64,000 bases of DNA, from positions 1 through 64,000 of the forward strand of contig NZ_DATMGA010000016.1 in assembly GCF_035555955.1 (NCBI RefSeq), given 5' to 3'. Under the pieces are notes generated by a model. That model saw only the letters and a list, made by a program, of their open reading frames with translations, did not search any database and had not been told where the DNA came from. This document shows positions 24,614-34,229 of this stretch, in pieces (position 1 is the first letter of the stretch; every line of letters begins with the position of its first letter). The DNA comes from Eoetvoesia sp035555955. Lineage in GTDB: Bacteria > Pseudomonadota > Gammaproteobacteria > Burkholderiales > Burkholderiaceae_B. The position numbers and the translations under genes are program-made.

Positions 24614-25665
24614 CAGAACGTGTACCCCACCGACACCTGGCGGTTGTCGAGCTTGTCCAGCAGGCGCAGCAGGGGCGTGAATACGCCGTAGCGGGAGGCG
24701 ACCTGGCGCACGTAGGCGTTGACGCGCGGCATGTGATCCAGGTAATGGTGCTTGTGATCGCGGTGCGACAGGCGGGCGAATACGCCCAGTATGCGCAGAT
24801 TGCGCTGCAGGCTCATCCATTCGTAAGCCCGATGGAAGTCGGCAAAGTCGGGCGCGATGGGCAGGCCGGCGCTGCGCGCCGCCTCCCAGTAGCGAATGGC
24901 CCAATCCAGCTGCTGGGGCTCTTCCCAGGTTGTGCGGGCGTCCATGACCAGCGAGGCGATGTCGTAGGTCAGCGGCCCGGCCAGGGCGTCCTGGTAGTCG
25001 ATGACGCCGGGGTTGGGGCCGTATTCGGGGCGATCGCACACCATGAGGTTGGGCGAGTGGAAGTCCCGGTGCACCAGCACGACGGGCTGCCTGGCGTTGT
25101 CCTGCACCAGGGTCTCGAACGTTTTTTCCAGCATGGCGGTTTCGCGGCCGTCGAGCTGCGCCTGGCAGTGGCGCAGCGCGTACCACTCGGGGAACAAGGA
25201 CAGCTCCTGCTTGAGCCGCTTCGCATCGTAGGCGGGCAGTGTCGCGGCCGGAGCCTGCTGCATGGCGACCAGGGCGCGGATGGCGTCGCGATAAAGCGTT
25301 TGCAGCGCCGTGTCGTCCAACCCCTTTTGAATGGCTTGGTAATAGGTGGACGGCCCCAGGTCGGTAAGCAGCAGCAGCCCTTGCTCGACGTCTTGTTCCA
25401 GTATGCCGGGCACGTTGAGGCCGACGTCCTTCAACAGGCCGGTAACGTGCAGAAAGGGCCGGCAATCTTCGTGCTCGGGGGGGGCATCCATGACGATGAC
25501 CGTGCCGCGGGCGCCTTGCAGGCGGAAGTAGCGGCGAAAGCTCGCGTCGCTGGAAGCGGGCTGCAGCGTGCCGAGATCCAGGCCGTGCCTTGAGGCCAGG
25601 CCGGTCAGCCAGTGTGTCAGCGTTGTCAGCCGAGGATCGGCGCCAGGGTTTGAGGTGGATTCCAT
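24613..25665 (-). CDS. amgK: N-acetylmuramate/N-acetylglucosamine kinase
   Basis: A 350-residue kinase of the aminoglycoside phosphotransferase (APH) fold. It shows the nucleotide-binding start FRRYFRLQGARGTVIVMDAPPEHEDCRPF, the catalytic loop VHRDFHSPNLMV (Brenner motif, His-x-Asp) and the metal motif GVIDYQDALAGPLTYD. It phosphorylates MurNAc at C1 in peptidoglycan recycling. In pseudomonads the amgK-murU pair also neighbours the lptD-surA region, as here. Divergent from lptD, with 96 bp between them. Confidence 0.9.
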   Translation of the reverse strand: MESTSNPGADPRLTTLTHWLTGLASRHGLDLGTLQPASSDASFRRYFRLQGARGTVIVMDAPPEHEDCRPFLHVTGLLKDVGLNVPGILEQDVEQGLLLLTDLGPSTYYQAIQKGLDDTALQTLYRDAIRALVAMQQAPAATLPAYDAKRLKQELSLFPEWYALRHCQAQLDGRETAMLEKTFETLVQDNARQPVVLVHRDFHSPNLMVCDRPEYGPNPGVIDYQDALAGPLTYDIASLVMDARTTWEEPQQLDWAIRYWEAARSAGLPIAPDFADFHRAYEWMSLQRNLRILGVFARLSHRDHKHHYLDHMPRVNAYVRQVASRYGVFTPLLRLLDKLDNRQVSVGYTF

Positions 25666-25761
25666 GGTGGCTGGAAAATGCGTGCGGGTTGAAGGAAGGT
25701 CGTGGCAAAGATTGCAATGTTAACCGCAGAATGCCCAGCTTCTCTATAATACCGGGTTGCC

Positions 25762-28227
25762 ATGAAGTCTGTTGCGGCAACTGTGCCAAAATATAGGCTG
25801 TTTTTGGGGGACAAAATACTCGTGCGTCTGGTCTGGCTGGCAACTTTATTAGCGGTAAGCGGTATGGCGACGGCCTGGGCCCAGGAGCCCGCCGCCGGCT
25901 CGTCCGACGCCAGCCCCTTGGTTGCGCAATTGCAATCCTCGCCCAGCCTTACCCTGCATTCCAGAATCGACGACAACGATATCGCGTCGTTTCTGTCGGC
26001 CGAGAAAATAGAAACCGAAAAAGACGGCCTGGTCGTGCTGAAGGGCTCGGCCCAGGTCCGGCGCATCGATTCGGTGGTCAAGGGCGACTACATCGACTAC
26101 CAGCGCGATACCGGCCAGGTGCGCGTGCGCGGCAACGGCCTGATCATGCGCGAGGGCAGCATCGTGCGCGGGCCGTCCATGGATTACAACATCGATCATG
26201 AAACCGGCACGGTCAAGTTCCCCGATTTCTGGCTGGGCGGCAGCGGCGGCACGGGCAAGGCCTCCGAGGGCGAAATATTCAGCCGCAGCGAGATGCGGCT
26301 GAACGACGTCACGTATTCGGGCTGCCCATGCCCGGAACCAGCCTGGTATATCAAGGCGCCACGGGTAGACTTCCATATCGACGAAAACGAAGGCGTGGCG
26401 CACAACGGGGTGCTGTACTTCAAGCATGTGCCGCTGCTGGCGTCTCCTTATTTGTCGTTTCCGCTGCGCCAGGAACGCAAGTCGGGCTTTCTGCTGCCGA
26501 CCTACGGCGGGTCGAGCAACGCCGGCTACGAAGTCAGCCTGCCGTATTACTTCAACCTGGCGCCCAACTACGACCTGACGCTGACGCCCCGCTACATGTC
26601 CAAGCGCGGCACGCAACTGGGCGCCGAATTCCGTTATCTGGGCCGCACCTACAACGGGCAGGTTTCGGGCACCTATCTCGACAACGACAAGCTCAGCAAC
26701 GAAAAGCGCTGGATGTACTGGTGGCAGCACCAGCAAACCTTCGGCAACGGCTTTTACGCCAACGTGGATGTCAGCGCCGTTTCGGACGATGACTACTTCC
26801 GGGATTTCTCGGTCATAGGGCTTAACCAGGCCACCACCAATTACCTGCCGCGCGTGGCCACCCTGGGCTGGAACGGCTCACAGTACTGGAACGCTTCGGT
26901 GCAGGCCTATACCTACCAGACCTTGCAGGACACCAGCAGCGGCGCGGCCTACCTGGCGCCTCCCTACGACAAGCTGCCCGAGCTGTACGTGCGCGGCGCG
27001 CGCTACGACTGGGGCGGATTCGACGTGGCGTCCACCAATTACGCCACCCATTTCGTTTCGCCCGTGTATACCGGCAATTTAAGCCAGTTCCAGGCCTACA
27101 ACGGCGTGCATATTCTGCCCAACGGCGAGCGGTTCAGTTCCTACAACACCATTTCCTATCCCATCGTGCGGGCCGGCTGGTATCTCACCCCCAAGGTGGG
27201 CCTTCATCTTAGCCAATACAACACCGACTGGTTCGGCCGGGGCCAGAGCGTGCTGGGGCTTCCCTCCGGCGTCCAGCCCGGCACGTCGGAGTCGCGCGTC
27301 GTACCCATCATGTCGGTCGATTCGGGCATGACGTTCGAGCGCAAGACGTCGTTCTTCGGCAAAGACGCCATCCAGACACTGGAGCCCAGGGTGTATTACC
27401 TGAGGGTGCCCTATCGCGATCAGTCGCAGATCCCCGTCTACGATACGGCCGTCTCCACCTTCAATTTTTCGCAGGCTTTCGACGAAAACCTGTTCAGCGG
27501 AGGCTGGGACCGCATTGCCGACGCCAATCAGGTTACGCTGGGCCTGACCACGCGCTGGCTGGACGAGGCGACCGGCTTCGAGCGGCTTTCGCTTTCGGCC
27601 GCCCAACGCATCTATTTCGCGAATCAATACGTCACCTTGCCCTACGGGACGCCGCGGCTGGATAAAAAATCGGATTACCTCGTAGGGGTCAATGCCGCCC
27701 TGACCGATACGCTGACCACCCGGTTCGATGCGCAGTTCAACCCCGACAACAACAACCGCAACCGCATGACGGCGGGGCTGCGCTGGCAGCCCAAGCGCCT
27801 GGCAACCCTGGCGGCCACGTACCGCTACGAGCGTGACCCGGCCCAAATCACCGATCCGTCCATCGTCAACAACGCGAATTACGTGGACAACAGCACGGAA
27901 CAGGTTTCCTTGACCGCGCAATGGCCGCTGACCCGCAAGCTTTTCGCCCTGGGACGCTACGATTACTCTTTGCAGGAAAGGCGCTCGACGCAATCGATCC
28001 TGGGCTTCGAGTACAGGGGCGATTGCTGCTGGACGGCGCGGGTCGTGTACCAGCGCTATGCCGTTTCGCTCCAGGACACCAATACCGCGGTATTCTTTCA
28101 GCTTCAACTGGGCGGTCTGGGGTCGCTGGGCACGGATCCGCTTGGCCTGCTGAGCCGGTCGATTACCGGCTATCAAAACGTTACGTCGCCAATACCCAAT
28201 AAAACCACCTTCGAGAGGTATGAATAA
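25762..28227 (+). CDS. lptD: LPS-assembly protein LptD
   Basis: The outer-membrane beta-barrel that, with LptE, inserts lipopolysaccharide in the outer leaflet. 821 residues with a signal peptide (LVWLATLLAVSGMATAWA) and an N-terminal OstA beta-jellyroll domain (LKGSAQVRRIDSVVKGDYIDY..., VRGPSMDYNIDHETG). A C-terminal barrel follows. Cysteines match the disulfide pattern of LptD: YSGCPCPEPAW in the N-domain and the adjacent pair in RGDCCWTAR near the end. An in-frame GTG at 25822 just before the signal is an alternative start. The stop overlaps the surA ATG (TAATG), so lptD and surA are coupled. Confidence 0.95.
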   Translation: MKSVAATVPKYRLFLGDKILVRLVWLATLLAVSGMATAWAQEPAAGSSDASPLVAQLQSSPSLTLHSRIDDNDIASFLSAEKIETEKDGLVVLKGSAQVRRIDSVVKGDYIDYQRDTGQVRVRGNGLIMREGSIVRGPSMDYNIDHETGTVKFPDFWLGGSGGTGKASEGEIFSRSEMRLNDVTYSGCPCPEPAWYIKAPRVDFHIDENEGVAHNGVLYFKHVPLLASPYLSFPLRQERKSGFLLPTYGGSSNAGYEVSLPYYFNLAPNYDLTLTPRYMSKRGTQLGAEFRYLGRTYNGQVSGTYLDNDKLSNEKRWMYWWQHQQTFGNGFYANVDVSAVSDDDYFRDFSVIGLNQATTNYLPRVATLGWNGSQYWNASVQAYTYQTLQDTSSGAAYLAPPYDKLPELYVRGARYDWGGFDVASTNYATHFVSPVYTGNLSQFQAYNGVHILPNGERFSSYNTISYPIVRAGWYLTPKVGLHLSQYNTDWFGRGQSVLGLPSGVQPGTSESRVVPIMSVDSGMTFERKTSFFGKDAIQTLEPRVYYLRVPYRDQSQIPVYDTAVSTFNFSQAFDENLFSGGWDRIADANQVTLGLTTRWLDEATGFERLSLSAAQRIYFANQYVTLPYGTPRLDKKSDYLVGVNAALTDTLTTRFDAQFNPDNNNRNRMTAGLRWQPKRLATLAATYRYERDPAQITDPSIVNNANYVDNSTEQVSLTAQWPLTRKLFALGRYDYSLQERRSTQSILGFEYRGDCCWTARVVYQRYAVSLQDTNTAVFFQLQLGGLGSLGTDPLGLLSRSITGYQNVTSPIPNKTTFERYE

Positions 28228-29678
28228 TGCGCAGTCTGCATATGAAACGATGGCTTGCATTGGCCATGGTTCCGGCTTTGGGCGCGGTGATGCCGGCCTG
28301 GGCGGCCAAGAAGGCGCCGCAGCCGGCGCAGCAGCAAACGGCCCCGGCCAAGGAGCAGTTCGTCGACGGGATTGCGGCAATCGTCAACAAGCACGTGATT
28401 ACATTGGGGCAGTTGCAGGCCGAGGTGGGCATCGTGCAGTCGCAGCTGCGGCTGCAGAAAATCGAGCCTCCCGACCCCGAGACGCTGCGCAAGCAGGTCT
28501 TGCAGCGCATGATCACCGACGAGCTCCTGCGCCAGGAGGCGGAGCGGCGCGGCATCAAGGTCGATGCGGCCCAGGTTCAGCGCGCGGCCGAAAGCATCGC
28601 CCAGCGCAACAAGATTTCGGTCGAACGCCTGCGCCAGGAAATCGAAAAATCGGGCGCCACCTGGAACGACTACCTCAAGAACCTGCACCACGAAGTGATG
28701 GTCGATCAATTGCGACAGAAAGCCGTCGACAACACCATCACGATTTCGGACAGCGACGTCGATGCGTTCCTGAAGAACGAGGAGCATCAAGGTGGCCAGC
28801 CTCAGCCGGGCCTTCAGGCGCAGCAGGTGGCAAGCCAGACGCTGGGCCTGGGGCAGATTCTGGTGGCCGTGCCCGAGGGCGCATCCGCGGCCAAGGTGCA
28901 AGAGCTACGGCAAAAGGCCGAGGCGATTCTCGCCAAGCTGCGCCATGGCGCTGATTTCGCCAGCACGGCGGCCGCGTCCTCCGATGGCCCGCAGGCCCTG
29001 AAGGGCGGCGACCTGGGCGTGCGGCCGTTGCAGGGCTGGCCCGATCTGTTCATCCAGGCCACGCAAAATCTTCAGGTTGGGGAGCTCAGCGGCATCATTC
29101 AAAGCGGCAACGGTTTCCACATCCTCAAGGTGCTGGCGCGCGGCCCCGAACAGGGCGAGGCCGCTCCGGTCGCCCAGCAGCCGCAGGGCGCTCAGCAAAC
29201 CCAGGGCCCCATGATGGTCACGCAGACGCACGTGCGCCACATCCTGATCAAGGTCAACAAGGCCATGTCCGACGACAAGGCGAAAGCCATACTCGAAAGG
29301 CTGCGCCAGCGCCTGGAAATGGGCGAAAAATTCGAGGACCTGGCCAAGCGCTATTCCGAGGACGCCTCGGCGCCCCAGGGCGGCGACCTGGGCTGGGTGA
29401 ACCCGGGCCAGACCGTCCCGCCGTTCGAGCAGGCCATGAACGCGCTGCAGCCTGGCCAGATCAGCGAGCCGGTAAAGACCCAGTACGGCTGGCATTTGAT
29501 ACAGGTCGAAGACCGCCGCACCAAGGACATGGCCGACGAGTACAAGCGCATGCAGGCGCGCCAGATACTGTTCCAGCGCCGCGCGGAGCCGGCGTTCGAG
29601 GATTGGATCAGCCAGTTGCGCGGCCAGGCCTACATCGACAACAGGCTCGACCCGCAAGCCAACCGCAAGCCGCGTTAA
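28227..29678 (+). CDS. surA: Periplasmic chaperone and peptidyl-prolyl isomerase SurA
   Basis: 483 residues. A signal peptide (MKRWLALAMVPALGAVMPAWA) is followed by the N-terminal chaperone domain (FVDGIAAIVNKHVITLGQLQAEV, QRMITDELLRQEAERRGI). Two parvulin (PPIC) domains lie at about 205-305 and 330-430; the second is the better conserved (HVRHILIKVNKAMSD, GGDLGWVNPGQTVPPFEQA, GWHLIQVEDRR). SurA escorts outer-membrane proteins, including LptD, to the BAM complex, which explains its position right behind lptD. The length is slightly above E. coli SurA (428) because of a Gln/Pro-rich linker. Confidence 0.95.
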   Translation: MRSLHMKRWLALAMVPALGAVMPAWAAKKAPQPAQQQTAPAKEQFVDGIAAIVNKHVITLGQLQAEVGIVQSQLRLQKIEPPDPETLRKQVLQRMITDELLRQEAERRGIKVDAAQVQRAAESIAQRNKISVERLRQEIEKSGATWNDYLKNLHHEVMVDQLRQKAVDNTITISDSDVDAFLKNEEHQGGQPQPGLQAQQVASQTLGLGQILVAVPEGASAAKVQELRQKAEAILAKLRHGADFASTAAASSDGPQALKGGDLGVRPLQGWPDLFIQATQNLQVGELSGIIQSGNGFHILKVLARGPEQGEAAPVAQQPQGAQQTQGPMMVTQTHVRHILIKVNKAMSDDKAKAILERLRQRLEMGEKFEDLAKRYSEDASAPQGGDLGWVNPGQTVPPFEQAMNALQPGQISEPVKTQYGWHLIQVEDRRTKDMADEYKRMQARQILFQRRAEPAFEDWISQLRGQAYIDNRLDPQANRKPR

Positions 29679-29684
29679 GCCATC

Positions 29685-30473
29685 ATGGCGCAGCATCAGG
29701 CCCGCAAGCGCTTCGGCCAGAACTTCCTGGTCGATGAAGGTGTGGTGGAATCGATCGTGCGGGCCATCAATCCGGCGGCTTCGCAGAACATGGTCGAGAT
29801 CGGCCCGGGGCTGTCGGCGCTTACGCAGCCCCTGCTGCAGGCGCTGGACCGTCTTACCGTCATTGAAATCGACCGGGACCTGGCCGAACGGCTGCGGCGC
29901 CAGTATCCGCCCGAGCGCCTGGCCGTCGTGGAGGGCGACGTCCTGAAAGTGGATTTTTCCAAACTGGGCGAAGGGCTGCGCGTGGTCGGCAATCTGCCCT
30001 ACAACATCTCCAGCCCCTTGCTGTTCCATCTGGTGCAGTTCGCCGACCGGGTGATCGACCAGCACTTCATGCTGCAGCGTGAAGTGATCGACCGCATGGT
30101 GGCCAAGCCCTCGTCCTCCGACTACAGCCGCCTGTCCGTCATGCTTCAATCCCGCTATCGCATGGTCAAGCTGTTCGATGTGCCGCCCGAGGCCTTCGAT
30201 CCGCCGCCGCGCGTTGTGTCGGCAGTGGTGCGCATGACGCCCTTGCCCGAAGACCGGCAAAAGCCCGCCAGCTTCCCGGCATTCGAGCAGGTGGTGGCGA
30301 AATCGTTCGCCCAGCGTCGCAAGATGCTGCGCCGCGGGTTGGCCGACTGGGCCGGCGCCATCGATTGGGCGGGCCTGGGCATTCCGGAAACAGCGCGCGC
30401 GGAAGAGCTGTCGGTGGCGCAATTCATGAACCTGGCCGACAGCCTGTACGCCGCAGGCGTCGTCAAAGGCTGA
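29685..30473 (+). CDS. rsmA: 16S rRNA (adenine(1518)-N(6)/adenine(1519)-N(6))-dimethyltransferase
   Basis: KsgA/RsmA, 262 residues, dimethylates A1518 and A1519 in helix 45 of 16S rRNA. The N-terminus has ARKRFGQNFLVDEGVVESIV; the SAM motif is MVEIGPGLSALTQPLL; the catalytic motif IV is VVGNLPYNISSPLLF (N-L-P-Y). It starts 6 bp after surA. In enterobacteria pdxA lies between surA and rsmA; here it is absent. The gene converges on the Spm-like gene. Confidence 0.95.
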   Translation: MAQHQARKRFGQNFLVDEGVVESIVRAINPAASQNMVEIGPGLSALTQPLLQALDRLTVIEIDRDLAERLRRQYPPERLAVVEGDVLKVDFSKLGEGLRVVGNLPYNISSPLLFHLVQFADRVIDQHFMLQREVIDRMVAKPSSSDYSRLSVMLQSRYRMVKLFDVPPEAFDPPPRVVSAVVRMTPLPEDRQKPASFPAFEQVVAKSFAQRRKMLRRGLADWAGAIDWAGLGIPETARAEELSVAQFMNLADSLYAAGVVKG

Positions 30474-30480
30474 ACGGGTC

Positions 30481-31710
30481 CTAGCCGAAGAACCAGTAGC
30501 ACACGGCAATCGAGGCCAGCACGCCGGCAATGTCGGCGGTCAGGGCGCAGCTTACCGCGTGGCGGGTGCGCTGTATCCCCACCGCGCCGAAATACACCGC
30601 CAGGACATAGAATGTGGTTTCCGTGCTGCCTTGCACGGTAGCCGCGAGCAGGGCGGGAAAGCTGTCCACACCATAATGCTGCATGGTTTCTATCATGAGG
30701 GCGCGCGCGGCGCTGCCCGAGAACGGCTTGACCAGGGCAGTGGGCAGGGCGTCGATGAAGCGGGTGTCCAGATGCGCCAGCTGCACGACCCAGCGGATGG
30801 CGTCCAGCAGAAGGTCCAGGGCGCCCGAGGCGCGCAGGGCGCCGATGGCGCACAGCATGGCCACGAGGTATGGCAACAGGTTCTTGGCGATGTCGAAGCC
30901 TTCCTTGGCGCCTTCGATGAAGGAGTCGTAGACCGGGATTTTCTTCCAGGCGCCGACGGCGAGAAAGGCGATGATGATGCCGAACAAGGTAAGGTTGCCC
31001 AACAGCGAGGACAGCGAGCTGATCGCGCTGGATGTCAGTGTGGCGAGAAACGCCATGAATGCGCCCATGGCGAGGATGAGGCCGCCCACCCACGCGAGCA
31101 CGACCGGGTCGTGCAGCTTCAGGCGCTGGGCGAAAGCCACGGCCAGCAGGCCGACCAGCGAGGACGCCGTGGTGGCCAGCAGAATTGGCAGGAAGACCAT
31201 GGCCGGATCCGCCGCGCCTTGCTGGGCCCGATACATGAAGATGGTGACGGGCAGCAGAGTCAGCGACGACGAGTTCAGCACCAGGAAAAGGATTTGCGCG
31301 TTGGTGGCTGTCTTGGGGTCGGGATTCAGGCTTTGCAGCGCATGCATGGCGCGCAGGCCGATGGGGGTCGCCGCATTGTCCAGGCCCAGCGCATTGGCGG
31401 CGAAGTTCAGGGTGATGAGCCCGAGCGCCGGATGGCCTGCTGGGACTTCGGGCATGAGGCGGCGGAACACGGGACTCAGCAGCCTGGCAAGAACGTTGAT
31501 CAGGCCAGCCGCTTCGGCGATGCGCAGGAAACCCAGCCACAGCGTCAGCAGGCCGAAGAGCAGCACCATGAGCTTGACCGAGAGCTCGGCCATGTCGAAC
31601 AGGCTGTGCACGATGCGGGCGAAGACCTCGGCATCGTGCAGGAACAGCCATTGGTGCAGGCCGCACAGCGCCGCGATAATAAAGAAAGCCAGCCAGAGCG
31701 TATTGAGCAT
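30481..31710 (-). CDS. SpmA/SpmB-type fused nucleoside-recognition membrane protein
   Basis: 409 residues from ATG 31710, with many hydrophobic helices. It looks like a fusion of two 'gate' (nucleoside-recognition) domains: the N-terminal half resembles SpmA (LNTLWLAFFIIAALCGLHQ..., FLRIAEAAGLINVLARLLSP, NFAANALGLDNAATPIGLRAM) and the C-terminal half SpmB (DSFIEGAKEGFDIAKNLLPYLVAMLCAIGALRASGAL, GSTETTFYVLAVYFGAVG). In Bacillus these are spore maturation proteins. In non-sporulating proteobacteria the fused form is an inner-membrane transporter-like protein of unknown substrate. The frame extends upstream to 31821 without conserved residues. Confidence 0.85.
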   Translation of the reverse strand: MLNTLWLAFFIIAALCGLHQWLFLHDAEVFARIVHSLFDMAELSVKLMVLLFGLLTLWLGFLRIAEAAGLINVLARLLSPVFRRLMPEVPAGHPALGLITLNFAANALGLDNAATPIGLRAMHALQSLNPDPKTATNAQILFLVLNSSSLTLLPVTIFMYRAQQGAADPAMVFLPILLATTASSLVGLLAVAFAQRLKLHDPVVLAWVGGLILAMGAFMAFLATLTSSAISSLSSLLGNLTLFGIIIAFLAVGAWKKIPVYDSFIEGAKEGFDIAKNLLPYLVAMLCAIGALRASGALDLLLDAIRWVVQLAHLDTRFIDALPTALVKPFSGSAARALMIETMQHYGVDSFPALLAATVQGSTETTFYVLAVYFGAVGIQRTRHAVSCALTADIAGVLASIAVCYWFFG

Positions 31711-31929
31711 GAAGAAAGGTTGGGCTTGGGATGCCGTGATTGAGAACGCTGTGGAATTGTCGCAGAGTCTGCCGCCGCTGGCACGCATTAAATGTGGCGT
31801 CGCCGCGGGCGGGGCCGTCATCCAGGCTGTTCAAGCGCCCGTCAACTGGCGGATAATGAGGTAAGCTTTGCAGGAAGGCATTGTGGGAAAACGCAGCGTG
31901 CATCGCCGCGTGTATCAGAAAGGAAAGTC

Positions 31930-34176
31930 ATGAACTGGAGATCCTGGCGCCGTAGCTGGCTGACCGAACCCTTGTACCGCAAGGCTCGTGTCGCCATGCC
32001 TCGTTTGTCCTCCACGGAAAAAGAAGCCATCGATGCGGGCGACGTCTGGTGGGATGCCCAGCTGTTCTCGGGGCAGCCCGATTGGCAGGCTTTTGCGCAG
32101 ATACGGCCGGCGCGGCTGTCGGAGACGGAACAGGCTTTTATCGAAGGTCCGGTTGCGCGATTGTGCGCCATGCTCGACGACTGGGATATTTCCTGGAACC
32201 GCTTCGATCTTCCTCCCGAAGTCTGGGCCTTCCTGAAAGACAACGGTTTTTTCGGCATGATCATCCCGCCCGAATACGGCGGGCTGGGCTTTTCCGCCTA
32301 TGCGCATTCCGAGGTGGTAAGCCGTATTTCGGTGCGCTCGGTTACCGCGGCGGTAACCGTCATGGTGCCCAATTCGCTGGGGCCCGGCGAGTTGCTGCTG
32401 CAGTTCGGCACCCAGGCGCAGCGCGACTATTGGCTGCCGCGCCTGGCCCGCGGCCAGGAGATTCCTAGCTTCGGCCTGACCAGCCCCGAGGCGGGCTCCG
32501 ACGCCGCCTCCATGACCGATACCGGCGTCGTGTGCAGGCAAATGGTCGACGGCGTCGAACAGTTGGGCATCCGGCTCAACTGGCACAAGCGCTACATCAC
32601 CCTGAGTCCTGTGGCCACGGTGCTGGGTCTGGCTTTCAAGTTGTCCGACCCCGACCATCTCATCGGCGATACCGACGAGCTGGGCATTTCGGTGGCGCTG
32701 GTGCCCACCAATCTGCCGGGCATTACCATCGGGCGTCGGCATCTGCCGTCGATGCAGGCATTCCAGAACGGGCCCAATCAGGGCGAGAATGTCTTCGTGC
32801 CGCTCGACGCCCTGATCGGGGGCATGGAAAAAGCCGGCCAGGGCTGGCCCATGCTCATGAGCGCGCTGGCTGCGGGACGGGGCATTTCCCTGCCATCCCT
32901 TTCCGCCGCGGCCTGCATTTTCGCCGCGCATACGGCAGGCGCCTATGCGCGCGTCCGCACCCAGTTCGGCATTCCCATCGGCAAGTTCGAAGGCATCCAG
33001 GAAAAATTGGGACGCATGGCCGCCAACGCCTACCTGGTAGAAGCCGCCCGGCGCTTTACCTGCGCCGGCCTGGATCAAGGCCACAAGCCCTCGGTGGTAT
33101 CGGCCATCATGAAGCTGCATGCCACCGAGCGCATGCGCCAGTCCATCAACGACGCCATGGACGTGCATGCGGGCAAGGCCGTCATCGACGGCCCCAGCAA
33201 TTACCTGGGCGGCTTGTATCGCGCGCTGCCGGTGGGTATTACCGTGGAAGGCGCCAATATCCTCACCCGCAATCTCATCGTGTTCGGACAGGGCGCCATA
33301 CGCGCCCACCCCTACCTCATGCAAGAGGTCACGGCGCTGGGCGACAGCGACCAGCAGGCGGGCGAGGACGCCTTCGACGCCGTCATCTGGAAGCATCTGG
33401 GGCATAGCGCAAAAAACGCCTTGCGCGCCGTGGGCCAGGCCTGGACGGGCGCCAGGTTCGCGGCCGCGCCCGCCGAGGCGGGGCTCGCGGCGCCTTACTA
33501 CCGGCGGCTGGGCCGGTATGCCGCGGCGTTTTCGCTGATCTCGGAACTTACCCTGCTTACCTTGGGTGGTTCGCTAAAGCGCAAGGAAATGCTGTCGGCC
33601 AGGCTGGGCGACATTCTCGCCGAGCTCTTCCTGCTTTCGGCGGTGCTCAAGCGCTGGCACGACGAGGGGCGGCACGAATCCGACCTGCCTTTGCTGAGGT
33701 GGTGCGCCGAACAGTCGTTCTTCACCATCGAAAAGCGCATCGACGACGTGCTGTTCAATTTTCCCGCGCGCGGGCTGGCCGTGGCGCTGCGGTTCTTGCT
33801 GAAGCCCCCCGGCATGAAGGCCAAGCCGCCGTCCGACAAGCTCACCGCGCTATGCGCCGACATCCTGCTGGAGCCCTCCGATTCGCGTGACCGTCTGGTG
33901 GGTTCGGTCTGGAGCAGTTGCAATCATGCGGCGGTGGCCCAGCTTGAGCAGGCTTTCGACCTGGTCGTGCAGGCGCAGCCATTGCAGGACAGGCTCAGGC
34001 ACGGAGGTGTCAAGGATTGGCGGGTGGCGCACGCCAAGGGCGTTCTTACCGACGACCAGGCGCAATTGCTGGAGCAGGCCGAAACCGCCGTGCGCGCCGT
34101 CATCAATGTCGACGACTTCGCGCCGGATGCCTTTGCGCGGCAGCCCAGGCAAAAACCCGAGGCGCCGCTGCAATAG
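31930..34176 (+). CDS. fadE: Acyl-CoA dehydrogenase, FadE type
   Basis: 748 residues from ATG 31930 (preceded by AGGAAAG). It is a large acyl-CoA dehydrogenase like E. coli FadE: FAD-binding core from about residue 80 (FFGMIIPPEYGGLGFSAYAH, PSFGLTSPEAGSDAASM, HKRYITLSPVATVLGLAFK, ARVRTQFGIPIGKFEGIQEK, AGKAVIDGPSNYLGGLY) plus the extra C-terminal domain (about residue 500 on) with DDVLFNFPARGLAVALRF. It introduces the alpha,beta double bond in the first step of beta-oxidation. The fadD-like gene at 4.5 kb and the hydratases in this window may act in the same pathway, but they are not linked in an operon. Confidence 0.92.
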   Translation: MNWRSWRRSWLTEPLYRKARVAMPRLSSTEKEAIDAGDVWWDAQLFSGQPDWQAFAQIRPARLSETEQAFIEGPVARLCAMLDDWDISWNRFDLPPEVWAFLKDNGFFGMIIPPEYGGLGFSAYAHSEVVSRISVRSVTAAVTVMVPNSLGPGELLLQFGTQAQRDYWLPRLARGQEIPSFGLTSPEAGSDAASMTDTGVVCRQMVDGVEQLGIRLNWHKRYITLSPVATVLGLAFKLSDPDHLIGDTDELGISVALVPTNLPGITIGRRHLPSMQAFQNGPNQGENVFVPLDALIGGMEKAGQGWPMLMSALAAGRGISLPSLSAAACIFAAHTAGAYARVRTQFGIPIGKFEGIQEKLGRMAANAYLVEAARRFTCAGLDQGHKPSVVSAIMKLHATERMRQSINDAMDVHAGKAVIDGPSNYLGGLYRALPVGITVEGANILTRNLIVFGQGAIRAHPYLMQEVTALGDSDQQAGEDAFDAVIWKHLGHSAKNALRAVGQAWTGARFAAAPAEAGLAAPYYRRLGRYAAAFSLISELTLLTLGGSLKRKEMLSARLGDILAELFLLSAVLKRWHDEGRHESDLPLLRWCAEQSFFTIEKRIDDVLFNFPARGLAVALRFLLKPPGMKAKPPSDKLTALCADILLEPSDSRDRLVGSVWSSCNHAAVAQLEQAFDLVVQAQPLQDRLRHGGVKDWRVAHAKGVLTDDQAQLLEQAETAVRAVINVDDFAPDAFARQPRQKPEAPLQ

Positions 34177-34229
34177 CACTGAGTGCAGCCATCGCGGCCT
34201 GAACCGCGGCGGCCGGCGCTGTGCTTGTA

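Noticed and set aside
29678..29685. Missing pdxA between surA and rsmA as a deletion
   Set aside because: Only 6 bp separate the two genes and there is no remnant. The gene order varies between proteobacteria, so this is not reported as an event.
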